Source of the DNA: Phycisphaerales bacterium
GTDB lineage: Bacteria; Planctomycetota; Phycisphaerae; UBA1845; Fen-1342
Length of the DNA: 64,000 bases
Reading direction: 5' to 3'
Assembly (NCBI GenBank): GCA_022839625.1
Contig: JALHJL010000010.1
Coordinates: 1-64,000, forward strand
This document shows, one piece after another, positions 52,405-61,351 of the stretch; within the stretch, counting starts at the first letter, position 1; each line of letters starts with the position of its first letter. The translations under genes and the position numbers were made by a program. The notes under the pieces were generated by a model. That model was not told the origin of the DNA. It worked only from the letters and a program-made list of their open reading frames with translations, and did not search any database.

Positions 52405-54823
52405 CCCCGACCTCCGCGCCGGCCGGAAGGCTGAAGCCGGCGAGCACGCCCTGCTCCGGGTGTGGCCTGACCCACAACTGCCCGTCATGCATCTCCTCGA
52501 TCAGGCGGCGGCTGATGGCCAGGCCCAAGCCGGTCCCGTGGGGTTTGGTAGTGAAGAACGGATCGAAGATCCGTTCGGCCGCGCCCTCTGCCAGGCCCGG
52601 GCCGGTGTCTCGGACTTCGCAACACGCTCGCCCCTGCGGGTCCATGTAGGTGCGGATGTGCAGGCGCCGCTCGCCGGCCGCAACGAGCGCGAGGGCCTCG
52701 ACGCTGTTCCGCACCAGGTTCAGAACGACCTGCTCGACCTGGATCGGGTCCACGCGGACCGCACCCAGCGTCTCGTCCAGGTCGAGCTGGACGGTCACGC
52801 GGGCGCTGCGCGCCTGCGGCAACAGCAGGGCCAGCGCATCGCGCACGATGGCGTTGAGGTCGTAGAGCTCGCGCCGGGGCTGTGCCTTGCGGACGAACGC
52901 TTTCAGGTGACGGATGAACTGGCCGGCGCGCTCCGCCTGGGCTGCGATCTTCGCGACCGCCGCCTGTGCGTCCGCCGTACCCCACCGGCCATGCTCCAAC
53001 TGCGTAATGCAACCCCGGGCGAGGTACAGGATCGCGGACAGCGGCTGGGCCAGCTCGTGGGCCAGGCCGGACGCCATCTCGCCGACCGCGCTCAGGCGGG
53101 CCGCGTGGGCGATTTCTTCCTGGTGTCGGCGGGCGGCCGCCTCAGCGCTCTTACGCTCCGCGATGTTCGTCATGATGCCGACGAATGCGACGTTGTGGCC
53201 CTGTGCGTCCTTGATCGCGTCCGCCCGCAGGAAGACGGGCACGACGGACCCCCGGGCCGTGCGCATGTCTACCTCGCCTTGCCAGGAGTGCCCAGCGCGC
53301 ACCGTCGCGAACACCCCCTGCGCCAGGTCGGCGTTGCTGAAGACCGCCGGCGGCCCACCGAGGGCGTTCAGCTCATCGACCGTATACCCAAGCAAGTCGT
53401 ACAGCGCCTGGTTCTGGTACACGTGCCGCACGGTCAAGTCGGCGATGCCGACGGCGTCACTGCTGCTATCCACTGCCTTGCGAATGCGCAGCAGCTCGTT
53501 CTCCACCGCTTTCCGCTCGGTGATGTCCCGGATGATGCCGACGATGAACTTGTGCCCGCCCGGGTCGGTGTACAGCGTCTTGCGGGTCACGATGGTCCGC
53601 GTGCGCCCGGCCGCGTCCGTGATCTCCTCTTCGTTGGTGTTCTCCTGCCCCGTCTCGAAGACGGCTTCGTCCTTCTCCCAGAAGACATCCACTTGCGCTT
53701 TGGGGAAGAAGTCGTAATCCGTCCGGCCCAGCATCTCCTCTCGCGACCGCCCGCTCAGGGCGCACTCCGCATCGTTCACCAGGACCAGCCGGTGCTGCCG
53801 GTCCTTGACGAAGATGGGATCCGCGATGCAGTTGATGATGCTGTCCAGGTAGTCGCGGGCCGCGCGAACCGCCTCTTCGGCCCGGCGGCGCTCCGTCACG
53901 TCCTCCGCAATGCCGGCAATGCGGTACACCTCGCCGGCCGCATTGCGCACCGGAAACCCCCGGTTGCGGACCCAGCGCAGCTCGCCGTCCGGACGCACCA
54001 GACGGAACTCGCAGTCCGTCACCAGCCCGCAGGACTGCTCCTGCAACATCGCGGCCACGGCCGGGCGGTCATCCGGGTGCACGGCGTCGAGCCACGCGCG
54101 GGTGTCGCTGTACACTTCCGCGGGCGCCTGACCCCAGAGCTGCTCGACGGCGGGACTGATGTAGAGAATCTGCCGGCTGTCAGGCCCGGAGAGCCAGAAT
54201 ACTTCGTGAATGTTCTCGGCGAGCTGCCGAAAACGTTCTTCGCTCTCGCGCAGATTCTGTTCCGCGCGCTGCCGGTCCGCCAGCTCCTGTTGCAGTCGCG
54301 CGTTGATCCGGGCCAGCTCAGCGGTTCGCTGCTGAACCAGCTCCTCCAGTCGCGTGCGATAGAGGCGCAATTCCGCCTCCGCCTGGTGGCGTTCCGTGAC
54401 GTCGCGGCCCACGGCCTGGAATTCGACGATCTCGCCGCTCTCGGAGAAGAACGCCCGGTTGATCCAGTGCTGCCAGCCGAGTGAGCCGTCGGAACGAACG
54501 ACCGCATGTTCCTGGCTCGCCACGGGCTGCGCCCGCGTGATGCCGGCGAGTTGTCCGAGAACCGCCGGGCGGACCTCCTCCGGGATCAGGTCCAGGAAGC
54601 GGCGTCCTACCAGCTCCTCCGGCGTGCGGCCGAAGTAGCGGCAGTAGGCGCTGTTCACGAACGTCAAGGTCGTATCAGGCTGGAAGCGGCAGACCAGGTC
54701 CGTCTGGTCTTCGACGATCGCGCGGTAGCGGGCATCGCTGATGGAGGACGGCCCGGCGTGACCGGTCGCACATGCTTCCGGCGGAGGGTCACTTTCGTTG
54801 GTGCCCGTTGCCACAACCGCCAT
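52391..54823 (-). CDS. PAS-rich FixL-like sensor histidine kinase
   Basis: The 810-residue kinase has four PAS domains in series (blocks RYRAIVEDQTDLVCRF; RFRQLAENIHEVFWLSG; YLDSIINCIADPIFVKDRQHR; IRKAVDSSSDAVGIADL). Coiled-coil linkers with DVTERRRAEE-type endings separate them. The kinase core has H-box VGEMASGLAHELAQPLSAI, N-box VVLNLVRNSVEAL, G1 VRDTGPGLAEG and G2 HGTGLGLAISRRL. No membrane segment is seen, so it senses inside the cell; the ligand is unknown. Start ATG 54823 is chosen over an in-frame GTG at 54907 because its N-terminus is cleaner, though its ribosome site is weak. It overlaps the response regulator gene. Confidence 0.9.
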   Translation of the reverse strand: MAVVATGTNESDPPPEACATGHAGPSSISDARYRAIVEDQTDLVCRFQPDTTLTFVNSAYCRYFGRTPEELVGRRFLDLIPEEVRPAVLGQLAGITRAQPVASQEHAVVRSDGSLGWQHWINRAFFSESGEIVEFQAVGRDVTERHQAEAELRLYRTRLEELVQQRTAELARINARLQQELADRQRAEQNLRESEERFRQLAENIHEVFWLSGPDSRQILYISPAVEQLWGQAPAEVYSDTRAWLDAVHPDDRPAVAAMLQEQSCGLVTDCEFRLVRPDGELRWVRNRGFPVRNAAGEVYRIAGIAEDVTERRRAEEAVRAARDYLDSIINCIADPIFVKDRQHRLVLVNDAECALSGRSREEMLGRTDYDFFPKAQVDVFWEKDEAVFETGQENTNEEEITDAAGRTRTIVTRKTLYTDPGGHKFIVGIIRDITERKAVENELLRIRKAVDSSSDAVGIADLTVRHVYQNQALYDLLGYTVDELNALGGPPAVFSNADLAQGVFATVRAGHSWQGEVDMRTARGSVVPVFLRADAIKDAQGHNVAFVGIMTNIAERKSAEAAARRHQEEIAHAARLSAVGEMASGLAHELAQPLSAILYLARGCITQLEHGRWGTADAQAAVAKIAAQAERAGQFIRHLKAFVRKAQPRRELYDLNAIVRDALALLLPQARSARVTVQLDLDETLGAVRVDPIQVEQVVLNLVRNSVEALALVAAGERRLHIRTYMDPQGRACCEVRDTGPGLAEGAAERIFDPFFTTKPHGTGLGLAISRRLIEEMHDGQLWVRPHPEQGVLAGFSLPAGAEVGDAGR

Positions 54824-55143
54824 CCCCGCTGCCGCAGGACCTCGGACGGGGAGGCTCTCCGCGGCCCGCTGGAAGACCGAGCCCGGCCAGCACGCACCTG
54901 ATCTCACGGTGTGCGAGCCCGATTCAGCCGCGTAGGCCGGGCGTCACGTCGCGGAACTGCGCCTTGCCCGGCGGACCGGATCGCCGCGCCGCCGCGCGAA
55001 AGCCTCACAACCGCACACCACGACACAGTGTACCACAGGCGGGTGATGGCGCGCCGTCCAAGCAGCGGATTCGGGACCAGCCGCGGACCGCGCACGGCTT
55101 GACCGCGGACCGTACGCGGCTCGTCCGGCGCAATGTGCGGGCA
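54824..55143. other. Intergenic region between the kinase and htrA-like gene
   Basis: No gene is recognised. On the minus strand GGTACACTGTG near 55030 could be a -10 element for the kinase, and the stretch near 55072-55126 has repeated CGCGGACCG/CGGCTTG/CGGCTCG segments. Confidence 0.35.
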
Positions 55144-56643
55144 TCAGTCCTCGGCGCGCAGCAGCACGAAGACCTGGGTCTCGCCCTCCTGGATGCGCAG
55201 ACGAATGCCCTTCTTCAGGTCCTGCCTGGCGACTTGAGATCGGAACTCGGCGACGCTGCTGACCGGCGTTCCATGAACGTCCAGAATCAGTTGTCCTTGT
55301 CGCAACCCCGCGCGGTACGCTACCCCGGTCGGGTCCACTTCCGTGATCACGACTCCGGTGACGTCGCGGTCCAGCCCGAGCGACTGGCGTGTCTCGGCCG
55401 TCAGGTTCGCGACCGCCAGCCCAAGCTCATCCGCATCGGTCGGAGCGGCCCCGGCCAACGCTTCATCGTCGGTGCGCTGCGCCAGCTTGACCGTGATCGA
55501 CTCGGTCCGCCCATCGCGGAACACATCGAGCTTGACCTTCGAGTTGGGTTCGGAGGCGGCGACCAGATTGCGAAACTGCGTCACGTCCTTGATCTTCGCA
55601 CCGTTAAGACCGGTTACGATGTCGCCTTGCTTAAGCCCAGCGGCCTCGGCCGGACCGTCTTTTATTACGCTGCCGATGAGCACGCCCTCCGTGGAGTCGT
55701 AGCCGAACGACCGGGCCATGTCCTCGTCGAGCGGCTGAATGCCGACGCCAAGCCAGCCGCGGGTCACGGTGCCCGTCCCGATCAGACTCTCCATGATGGA
55801 CTTGGCCATGCTGATCGGGATCGCGAAGCCAACGCCGCTGTTGCCCCCGGTGCGCGTCGCGATCGCCGTGTTGATCCCCACCACCTCGCCGCGCAGGTTC
55901 ACCAGCGGACCGCCGCTGTTTCCGGGATTGATGGCCGCATCGGTCTGGATGAAGTCTTCGTACTCAACGATCCGCATGTTAGAGCGGCCCTTGGCGCTGA
56001 CGATGCCGGCGGTGATCGTGTCGTTCAAGCCAAATGGGTTGCCAGCAGCGACCACCCACTCACCGACGCGGAGGCCGTCGGAGTCGCCGAGCCTGGCGGC
56101 GGGCAGACCGTCGGCCTTGATGCGGATCACGGCCAGATCGCTGAGAGGGTCTTTGCCAACCACCTGGGCGCGGTGCTCCTTGCCGTCGCTCAGCGTAACC
56201 ATGACCTCATCCGCATTTCCGGCCACGTGGTTGTTGGTCAAAATGTAGCCGTCAGCGCTGACGATGACCCCGCTGCCGAGGCCCTGTTGCGGTCGCAGGC
56301 GGTTAGGAGACCTTTCGCCGAAGAAGCGCCGCAGAAGGTCCTCATCGAACGGCAGCCCGTCGGGGAACTGCGGCTGCGGCGTGCTCCGCCCGCGGCCCTC
56401 GCCGCTCATCCGAGCGTGCCGGACGGCACGGATCGCCACCACGGACGGGCGGATCGTGTCGGCCGCGTAGGCGAAGGCATCCGACAGCGCGTTGGCGAAG
56501 CGCAAGGCCTCTTCGGGCGGGGCCTTTGGCGGCTGAGGGTCGGCCAAGGCGCTGGCGCAGCCGACCGCTCCGAGGAAGACGGCTGTGACAAGCAGTGACG
56601 TTCGCGGCCACGACTTCCCGTCAAGAAATGCGCTGGAACTCAT
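55144..56643 (-). CDS. HtrA/DegP-type periplasmic serine protease
   Basis: The 499-residue protein has a signal sequence ending near VGCASALA (Cys29 could make it a lipoprotein). The trypsin-like domain carries His139 (TNNHVAG), Asp169 (SDLAV) and Ser243 (GNSGGPL), and two PDZ domains follow (about 300-400: GWLGVGIQPLDEDMARSFG, GLKQGDIVTGLNGAKI; and 420-499: GLRQGQLILDVHGTPV). It degrades or refolds misfolded envelope proteins. GGAGGAAA stands before ATG 56643. Two PDZ domains and length fit DegP/MucD. A Spy/CpxP-like gene lies upstream on the same strand, suggesting an envelope-stress theme. Confidence 0.93.
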   Translation of the reverse strand: MSSSAFLDGKSWPRTSLLVTAVFLGAVGCASALADPQPPKAPPEEALRFANALSDAFAYAADTIRPSVVAIRAVRHARMSGEGRGRSTPQPQFPDGLPFDEDLLRRFFGERSPNRLRPQQGLGSGVIVSADGYILTNNHVAGNADEVMVTLSDGKEHRAQVVGKDPLSDLAVIRIKADGLPAARLGDSDGLRVGEWVVAAGNPFGLNDTITAGIVSAKGRSNMRIVEYEDFIQTDAAINPGNSGGPLVNLRGEVVGINTAIATRTGGNSGVGFAIPISMAKSIMESLIGTGTVTRGWLGVGIQPLDEDMARSFGYDSTEGVLIGSVIKDGPAEAAGLKQGDIVTGLNGAKIKDVTQFRNLVAASEPNSKVKLDVFRDGRTESITVKLAQRTDDEALAGAAPTDADELGLAVANLTAETRQSLGLDRDVTGVVITEVDPTGVAYRAGLRQGQLILDVHGTPVSSVAEFRSQVARQDLKKGIRLRIQEGETQVFVLLRAED

Positions 56644-56677
56644 CGCTATTTTCCTCCAACTGTGCACGATTACCGCA

Positions 56678-56683
56678 CTTATA
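56678..56683 (-). promoter_or_regulatory. Candidate -10 box (TATAAG) for the htrA-like gene
   Basis: GTGTATAAGTGC on the minus strand lies 35 bp before the ATG. The rest of the 293-bp gap 56644-56936 shows no gene. Confidence 0.4.
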
Positions 56684-56936
56684 CACCGCAGGGCGCAGTA
56701 CGTCGCGGCGCGGGCAGAGGTTCGCTGACGCGATCGTGACAACCTGGCCGGCCATTCATTCTCCCCGGTCCGTGTGGGACGCAACACGGCCTGGCCCATT
56801 CCCACGAGCGGAGGGGCGCCGATCCCCAATGCGCAACCAGCAACCATGCGAATGGCGCCGTGCGGGGGGGCACTGCGCGGGCGAGGTGACGGCGAAGCCA
56901 CAGTTACGTTGTGCCCAGACTAGCGAACGAGCACCT

Positions 56937-57710
56937 TCATTCCGGCGTCGGCGGAGTTGCAGCCACGGGTGGCTCAAACGGCGCCGGGGACGGTGGATCA
57001 TCCCGGAGCGCTGAGATCGCCTTGTCGTAAACTTCTACTTGGTTTGGATTTAGGATCGCACGCACGTTCGCGATGAACTGCTCGACGCGTTCCTCGGTTG
57101 CCTGGGGCTTTTCGCCCCGAGCAGTGGCAGCGGACGTCCGATATTCATCCAGCAGCTTCTCAAGCTGCGCGTCTTGCTCAGACGAAAGGCCGAGCTTTCG
57201 GACCGCCCGGAGGACGTGAACCGGGCGAAGCGAGATATCGCCCACGGTCTCGGCCTTCTTGAGAATCTGCGGCAGCTTGGTCCGCTGTTCCGCGGTCAGG
57301 TGCTGTTCGAGACCCTCGAAGAAGTGGTTCTCGGCCTGCGCGGCAGGCGCCAGGTTGCGCAGCTCCTCCTGAAGCCGCTGCGTCTTCTCCGTATCGCCGG
57401 CCGTCCGCGCCGCCTGAAGCTCCGCGGCCTTGTCCTGGATGCGCTGCAGCAGCTCGGCCGCGTTCTCTTCCATGTCCTTCAGTTCGGCGTGGTAGGCCGC
57501 CATCAACGCCTCAGCTTGCTGCATCTGCGTCGCGTCGAGCCGTAGTTGCCGGCACACCCAACGCAGCTTCTGTTCCCCTTGCGGGCCGGTGGGTTCGGGC
57601 GGCCTGCCCTGTGCCCGCTGTGGTTGCCCTTGAAGCGCTTGTGCCGAGGCCAAGGCGGTACCCAACAAACCGACGATCAGAAAGCAGACCTTCCGACTCA
57701 TGTTCGTCAC
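56937..57710 (-). CDS. Spy/CpxP-like periplasmic helical protein
   Basis: The 257-residue protein has a signal peptide (VCFLIVGLLGTALASAQA) and a helical domain rich in Gln, Glu and Ala with LTxxQ-like repeats (LDATQMQQAEALMAAYHAEL; LTAEQRTKLPQIL; LSSEQDAQLEKLLDEYR; LNPNQVEVYDKAI). This pattern is typical of the CpxP/Spy/ZraP class of periplasmic chaperones and metal sensors. The start GTG 57710 with AGGGG five bases upstream is preferred; an ATG three codons later is the alternative. It is upstream of the htrA-like gene with a 293-bp gap. Confidence 0.7.
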   Translation of the reverse strand: MTNMSRKVCFLIVGLLGTALASAQALQGQPQRAQGRPPEPTGPQGEQKLRWVCRQLRLDATQMQQAEALMAAYHAELKDMEENAAELLQRIQDKAAELQAARTAGDTEKTQRLQEELRNLAPAAQAENHFFEGLEQHLTAEQRTKLPQILKKAETVGDISLRPVHVLRAVRKLGLSSEQDAQLEKLLDEYRTSAATARGEKPQATEERVEQFIANVRAILNPNQVEVYDKAISALRDDPPSPAPFEPPVAATPPTPE

Positions 57711-57873
57711 CAGTTCCCCTACGTTCTACGGCCGCTTCCGGGCGGCAACGGCCCGCGCCGCCGCTCTGCCCGCGCGGGGACCACCATAACCTGCCCGGCC
57801 GGACGCCGCAACCGCGGGCGGGCGCTCCCCGACCGCTTCCCACGAAGCCGTGTTTTCACCGCACAACGCCGGT

Positions 57874-59250
57874 ATGCTATTACCCGTGCTGAAATCCCTG
57901 CTTTATCGGCCTGAGGCGATCCTCGCCGGTACGTTCGCCGGACTCATCCTGGCCGGAACGATCGCGCTGCGCCTGCCGGTGTCGCACAAGGGCCAGACGG
58001 TCGGCGTAGTGGACGCGCTGTTCACGGCGACGTCGGCCGTGTGCCTTACGGGCTTAATCACCGTGGATACCGAAACGGGGTTTTCGCGGATCGGGCAGAC
58101 CGTGATTCTGCTTCTTATACAGCTTGGCGGGCTGGGCATCATGACATTTGCCGCCCTGAGCGCACAGGTGTTTCGCTTGCGGCTTTCGTTTTCCTCTCAT
58201 GCGGCGTGGCAGAGCGCCTTCTTTGGGACCGAAGCGCGTGTCGATCTGCGCCGTGCCCTGCGCAGCATTCTTCTGATGACGCTTGTGATCGAGGCCACGG
58301 GCGTGCCGCTGCTCTATCTGGGAATCCAGCGCTTGGGGGGGCACGCCGAGTGGTTCGACGCGGTATTCCACTCCATATCCGCGTTTTGCAACGCGGGGTT
58401 CTCGCTGTACGGCGAGAACGCGGTCGCCTTTCGCGGTTCCGCGCTGGTGCTGTGGACACTCGCGGGCCTGATCGTTGCCGGGGGGCTCGGCTACACGGTT
58501 CTGCTGGAGTGCATCCAACGGGCGTGGCGCCGATTGCGGGCCCGCCGGGAAGGCCCCGTCGTGTGGAGCCTGCACTCGCGCGTGGTGCTGAAGGCGACGG
58601 CCGGGCTGATCCTCGGCGGCGCCGTGCTGCTGTTGCTGTCCGGCCTGACCCCGGACGAGCAAGCTCCCGGTTCGCGGATCACGAACGCGCTGTTCCAGTC
58701 CGTCACGGCCCGCACGGCGGGGTTCAACACGCTCAGCATCGGCTGCCTGCCGTTGTCGTCGCTGCTGATTCTGATCGCGCTGATGTACGTCGGTGGGGCG
58801 CCCGGCTCCTGCGCCGGAGGAATCAAGACGCCCACCGCCGCCGTCTGGGTCGCACGCGTGCGCGCACGACTCATCGGGCGAGATGAAGTTACGCTTGGCG
58901 GCCGGCGGATTCCGCAGGACGTGGTGCGCCGCGCCGCGCTGGTGATTTCGGTCGCGACGATCTGGAACCTGGCGGGCGTGTTCATCCTCAGCATCGTCGA
59001 GGCCCCGCACTGTGGCGCCGGGTTGGAGCAGTTGGTTTTCGAGCAGATCTCCGCGTTCGGCACGGTCGGGTTATCGACCAACACCGCTTCGCCCGTGTCG
59101 CTGTCGGGCTTGTTCGGCCCGCTTGGCAAGCTGTGGGTGGCGGCCACGATGTTCGTCGGCCGTCTCGGTCCGTTGACGCTGGCGATGGCGGTGATACCCG
59201 CGGCCCGCAAGCCCTACGAATACCCGACCGAACGCGTCTTGATCGGCTGA
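57874..59250 (+). CDS. TrkH/KtrB-type potassium transporter membrane subunit
   Basis: The 458-residue membrane protein has the four membrane-pore-membrane repeats of the Trk/Ktr family, with pore loops TATSAVCLTGLITVDT, SISAFCNAGFSLY, TARTAGFNTLSI and ISAFGTVGLSTNT, each with its filter glycine. It lets K+ (or Na+-coupled K+) into the cell and is gated by the RCK subunit encoded next. Start ATG 57874 is one option; GTG 57889 (VLKSLLYRPE) is another, since a TATGCT sequence overlaps the ATG. It is followed after 11 bp by trkA, an operon. Length suits KtrB. Confidence 0.92.
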   Translation: MLLPVLKSLLYRPEAILAGTFAGLILAGTIALRLPVSHKGQTVGVVDALFTATSAVCLTGLITVDTETGFSRIGQTVILLLIQLGGLGIMTFAALSAQVFRLRLSFSSHAAWQSAFFGTEARVDLRRALRSILLMTLVIEATGVPLLYLGIQRLGGHAEWFDAVFHSISAFCNAGFSLYGENAVAFRGSALVLWTLAGLIVAGGLGYTVLLECIQRAWRRLRARREGPVVWSLHSRVVLKATAGLILGGAVLLLLSGLTPDEQAPGSRITNALFQSVTARTAGFNTLSIGCLPLSSLLILIALMYVGGAPGSCAGGIKTPTAAVWVARVRARLIGRDEVTLGGRRIPQDVVRRAALVISVATIWNLAGVFILSIVEAPHCGAGLEQLVFEQISAFGTVGLSTNTASPVSLSGLFGPLGKLWVAATMFVGRLGPLTLAMAVIPAARKPYEYPTERVLIG

Positions 59251-59261
59251 GGAGCGCCGCC

Positions 59262-59921
59262 ATGAGACAGGTGTGTGTTATCGGGCTCGGCCAGTTCGGC
59301 ACCCATCTGGCCCGCGCGCTGGTGAAGATGGGGTGTGAGGTCCTGGCGATCGACCAGGACGAGAAGCGCGTCGAAGAAGTCCGCGACGACGTGCACCGGG
59401 CCCTGATCGGGGACGCGCGCAGCTACCAGATGCTGGCCAGCGTGCTGACGCCGTCGATCGAGGACGCGGTGATCTGCCTCGGGGCGACCGACCTGGAACC
59501 GAGCATTATTTGCGCCCTGAACCTGAAGCGCATCGGGGTGCCCTCGATTCGTTCCACCGCGGTCAGCGATGACCACGCCCAGATTCTGACCGCGATCGGA
59601 GCAACCGAGATCGTGTTCCCAGAGCGGGACTCCGCCGTGCGCACGGCACGCCGCGTGGCCAACCCGGACATACGCGACATGTTCCCGCTGGCCGAAGATT
59701 ACAGAATTATGGAGGTTGAAGCACCTGGTAAGTCTCATGGCCAGACGCTCGCGGCGCTCGATCTGCGCGCCAAGTTCGACATCCTGATCCTGGCGGTTCG
59801 CAACGCCGATGACCCGCATTTCCGTTTCCTGCCGCCGGCCGACAAGGTGATCCGACCGGGTGAGGTGCTTATGGTTCTGGGGCGCGAGCTGGACCTGGTG
59901 CGATTCGCCAACTACGACTGA
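59262..59921 (+). CDS. TrkA/KtrA-type RCK potassium-uptake regulator
   Basis: The 219-residue protein has an RCK/TrkA-N domain with GLGQFG (residues 8-13) and Asp31 at the end of beta strand 2 for nucleotide binding. A TrkA-C domain spans about 135-219 (YRIMEVEAPGKSHGQTLAALDLR ... PPADKVIRPGEVLMVLG). It forms a ring that gates the TrkH/KtrB channel in response to ATP/ADP or NADH. ATG 59262 has GAGGAG upstream, and the gene lies 11 bp after the channel gene. The single RCK unit and length match KtrA. Confidence 0.94.
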   Translation: MRQVCVIGLGQFGTHLARALVKMGCEVLAIDQDEKRVEEVRDDVHRALIGDARSYQMLASVLTPSIEDAVICLGATDLEPSIICALNLKRIGVPSIRSTAVSDDHAQILTAIGATEIVFPERDSAVRTARRVANPDIRDMFPLAEDYRIMEVEAPGKSHGQTLAALDLRAKFDILILAVRNADDPHFRFLPPADKVIRPGEVLMVLGRELDLVRFANYD

Positions 59922-59955
59922 CGCCGGTCCAGCGCGGGCCGGCGCCGCCGGCAGC

Positions 59956-60008
59956 GGCAAAAAACGCTAAGTTTTTGCAAATGGGTCGGTTTCGCGTTAC
60001 ATTATAGA
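59956..60008 (+). promoter_or_regulatory. Hairpin and candidate promoter before the YacP-like gene
   Basis: GCAAAAAACGCTAAGTTTTTGC (two arms GCAAAAA/TTTTTGC) could terminate the trk operon. It overlaps TTGCAA (59975-59980), which with TACATT (59998-60003) at 17-bp spacing makes a plausible promoter. Confidence 0.45.
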
Positions 60009-60021
60009 GTGGAGACCGGAG

Positions 60022-60549
60022 GTGCCGGTCGTAATCGACGGTAATAACCTCCTCCACGCCGCGCGAGACGCGGACGCACTGAAGCTGCTCACCGGCCGAT
60101 CCATGTTATGTGACACGGTCGGGCGCTGGGCGGTGGTCCGCCGGGAGCGCGTTCATATCGTGTTCGACGGTCGCGCGCCGCACGCGGCGCTGGCCAAGCA
60201 GATCGGCAATGCCGCGATCGAGGTCAGCTACAGCGGCGCCGGGCGAACGGCGGACGCGGTAGTGACGTACCTTATAGACACGAACTCCGCGCCTCGGCGA
60301 CTGACGGTGGTCTCCTCTGACAGGGCCATCATCCGAGCGGCGAAACGCCGGCGTGCCCGGTGGATGCGCTCGGAAGACTTTTGGAGACTGCTGAAGCGCG
60401 ACTTGGCGCAGCCGGCCCCGGACGGAACCGAGCCGGAGGAAAAGGAGGCGGGTCTCAGCCCGGAAGCCACCGAGGAGTGGCTGGCGGATTTCGGGTTTGA
60501 CGGGCCGACCAGCAGCAGGCCCGAGTGCCCGCCGGGTGCAGACGATTAA
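60022..60549 (+). CDS. YacP-like NYN-domain ribonuclease
   Basis: The 175-residue protein is an NYN (PIN-like) nuclease. It has the opening MPVVIDGNNLLHA with Asp6 and Asn8, VHIVFDGRAP with Asp49, TADAVV with Asp78, and LTVVSSDRAI with Asp100, the conserved acidic metal-binding set. Bacillus YacP/Rae1 cleaves mRNA on ribosomes. GTG 60022 has GGAG seven bases upstream. The Pro/Glu-rich C-terminal 40 residues are variable. It is probably the first gene of a short unit with the PilZ gene 28 bp downstream. Confidence 0.88.
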   Translation: MPVVIDGNNLLHAARDADALKLLTGRSMLCDTVGRWAVVRRERVHIVFDGRAPHAALAKQIGNAAIEVSYSGAGRTADAVVTYLIDTNSAPRRLTVVSSDRAIIRAAKRRRARWMRSEDFWRLLKRDLAQPAPDGTEPEEKEAGLSPEATEEWLADFGFDGPTSSRPECPPGADD

Positions 60550-60577
60550 CCGCGTCTGTGCGACGAAGGAGACACGC

Positions 60578-60976
60578 ATGACCACGTCGAATGCCGCTGC
60601 CCTCCCTGTCTCGCCCGGTACTGCCGGTCCCACAAACGTGTTGGAGCGCCGCTTCGAGCCGCGTCGCCCGGCGTGCTGCGACCTGTGGATGATCGACCAT
60701 CACGGTTCCACGATTCTGCGCTGCCGCTGCACCGAGGTGTCGCGGAACGGGATGCGGCTGAGCGTGCCGTTGGGCTACGGCGTGGCGGAGGGCCAGCGCT
60801 ACGAGCTGCGCTCGCACCTCCCCGGTGCGCCGCCGCGCACTTCGCTGGGCCTCATCGGCAGCCGCTGGGCGACGGTCGTGCGGACCCAGGTGGCGCTGGA
60901 AGCGAACGAGCACCACCTGGACGTTGGCGTCGTGCTGGACCACACCGACGCGCTCGTACCGCGCGTCGTCAGTTAG
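60578..60976 (+). CDS. PilZ-like domain protein
   Basis: The 132-residue protein has RRFEPRR (residues 24-30) and TEVSRNGMRLSVP (52-64), corresponding to the RxxxR and (D/N)xSxxG motifs that bind cyclic di-GMP, although the first residue of the second motif is Glu. A beta-barrel continues to VALEANEHHLDVGVVLDH. ATG 60578 has GAAGGAG upstream. It may transmit c-di-GMP signals to the envelope or motility machinery; nothing in the context identifies a partner. Confidence 0.78.
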   Translation: MTTSNAAALPVSPGTAGPTNVLERRFEPRRPACCDLWMIDHHGSTILRCRCTEVSRNGMRLSVPLGYGVAEGQRYELRSHLPGAPPRTSLGLIGSRWATVVRTQVALEANEHHLDVGVVLDHTDALVPRVVS

Positions 60977-61011
60977 CCCAGCCGGCCGTCGAACATCGCT
61001 AGCATACTTGC

Positions 61012-61046
61012 AAGCCGGTCCCCTTTCGGTCGGACCGGCTTTTTCT
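61012..61046 (+). terminator. Intrinsic terminator after the PilZ gene
   Basis: AAGCCGGTC (61012-61020) and GACCGGCTT (61033-61041) form a perfect 9-bp stem with a 12-base loop followed by TTTTCT. It is the best terminator in the window. Confidence 0.85.
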
Positions 61047-61069
61047 ATAATCACGCGATCGGATCGAAC

Positions 61070-61351
61070 ATGGACCGCACGCCCCCCGAGTACTGCGCCT
61101 TCGACTGTCCCCACGCCGAGTTCCCGCCGGCGCAGACGGCGGGTTTGTGCCGGACGATGTCCGCCGTGTGGTGCCGGGAGCTGAAGGAGCTGGTGCATAA
61201 GAACGCGCCGTGCGAGTGGCAAAGGAGAGCCGCGTGCCCGCAGCGGACCTGCAAACGTTCCTCGCCGAGCTCGAAGAGCGCGGCTGGCTCAAACGGATCC
61301 ACACCCCCGTCGATCCGGCGCTCGAAATCACGGAAATCGCGGACCGCGTGA
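61070..61351 (+). CDS. Small Cys-rich protein overlapping the UbiD gene start
   Basis: The first 55 residues (from MDRTPPEYCAFDCPHAEF) contain Cys at 9, 13, 28, 36 and 49 and end VHKNAPCEWQRRA, a pattern of small zinc-binding proteins that I recall from planctomycetes. Downstream residues come from a frame that overlaps the UbiD gene by 118 bp and look low-complexity, so the C-terminus may be extended relative to relatives. Function unknown. Coupling with the decarboxylase gene is likely from position, since the UbiD ribosome site lies inside this gene. Confidence 0.55.
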   Translation: MDRTPPEYCAFDCPHAEFPPAQTAGLCRTMSAVWCRELKELVHKNAPCEWQRRAACPQRTCKRSSPSSKSAAGSNGSTPPSIRRSKSRKSRTA

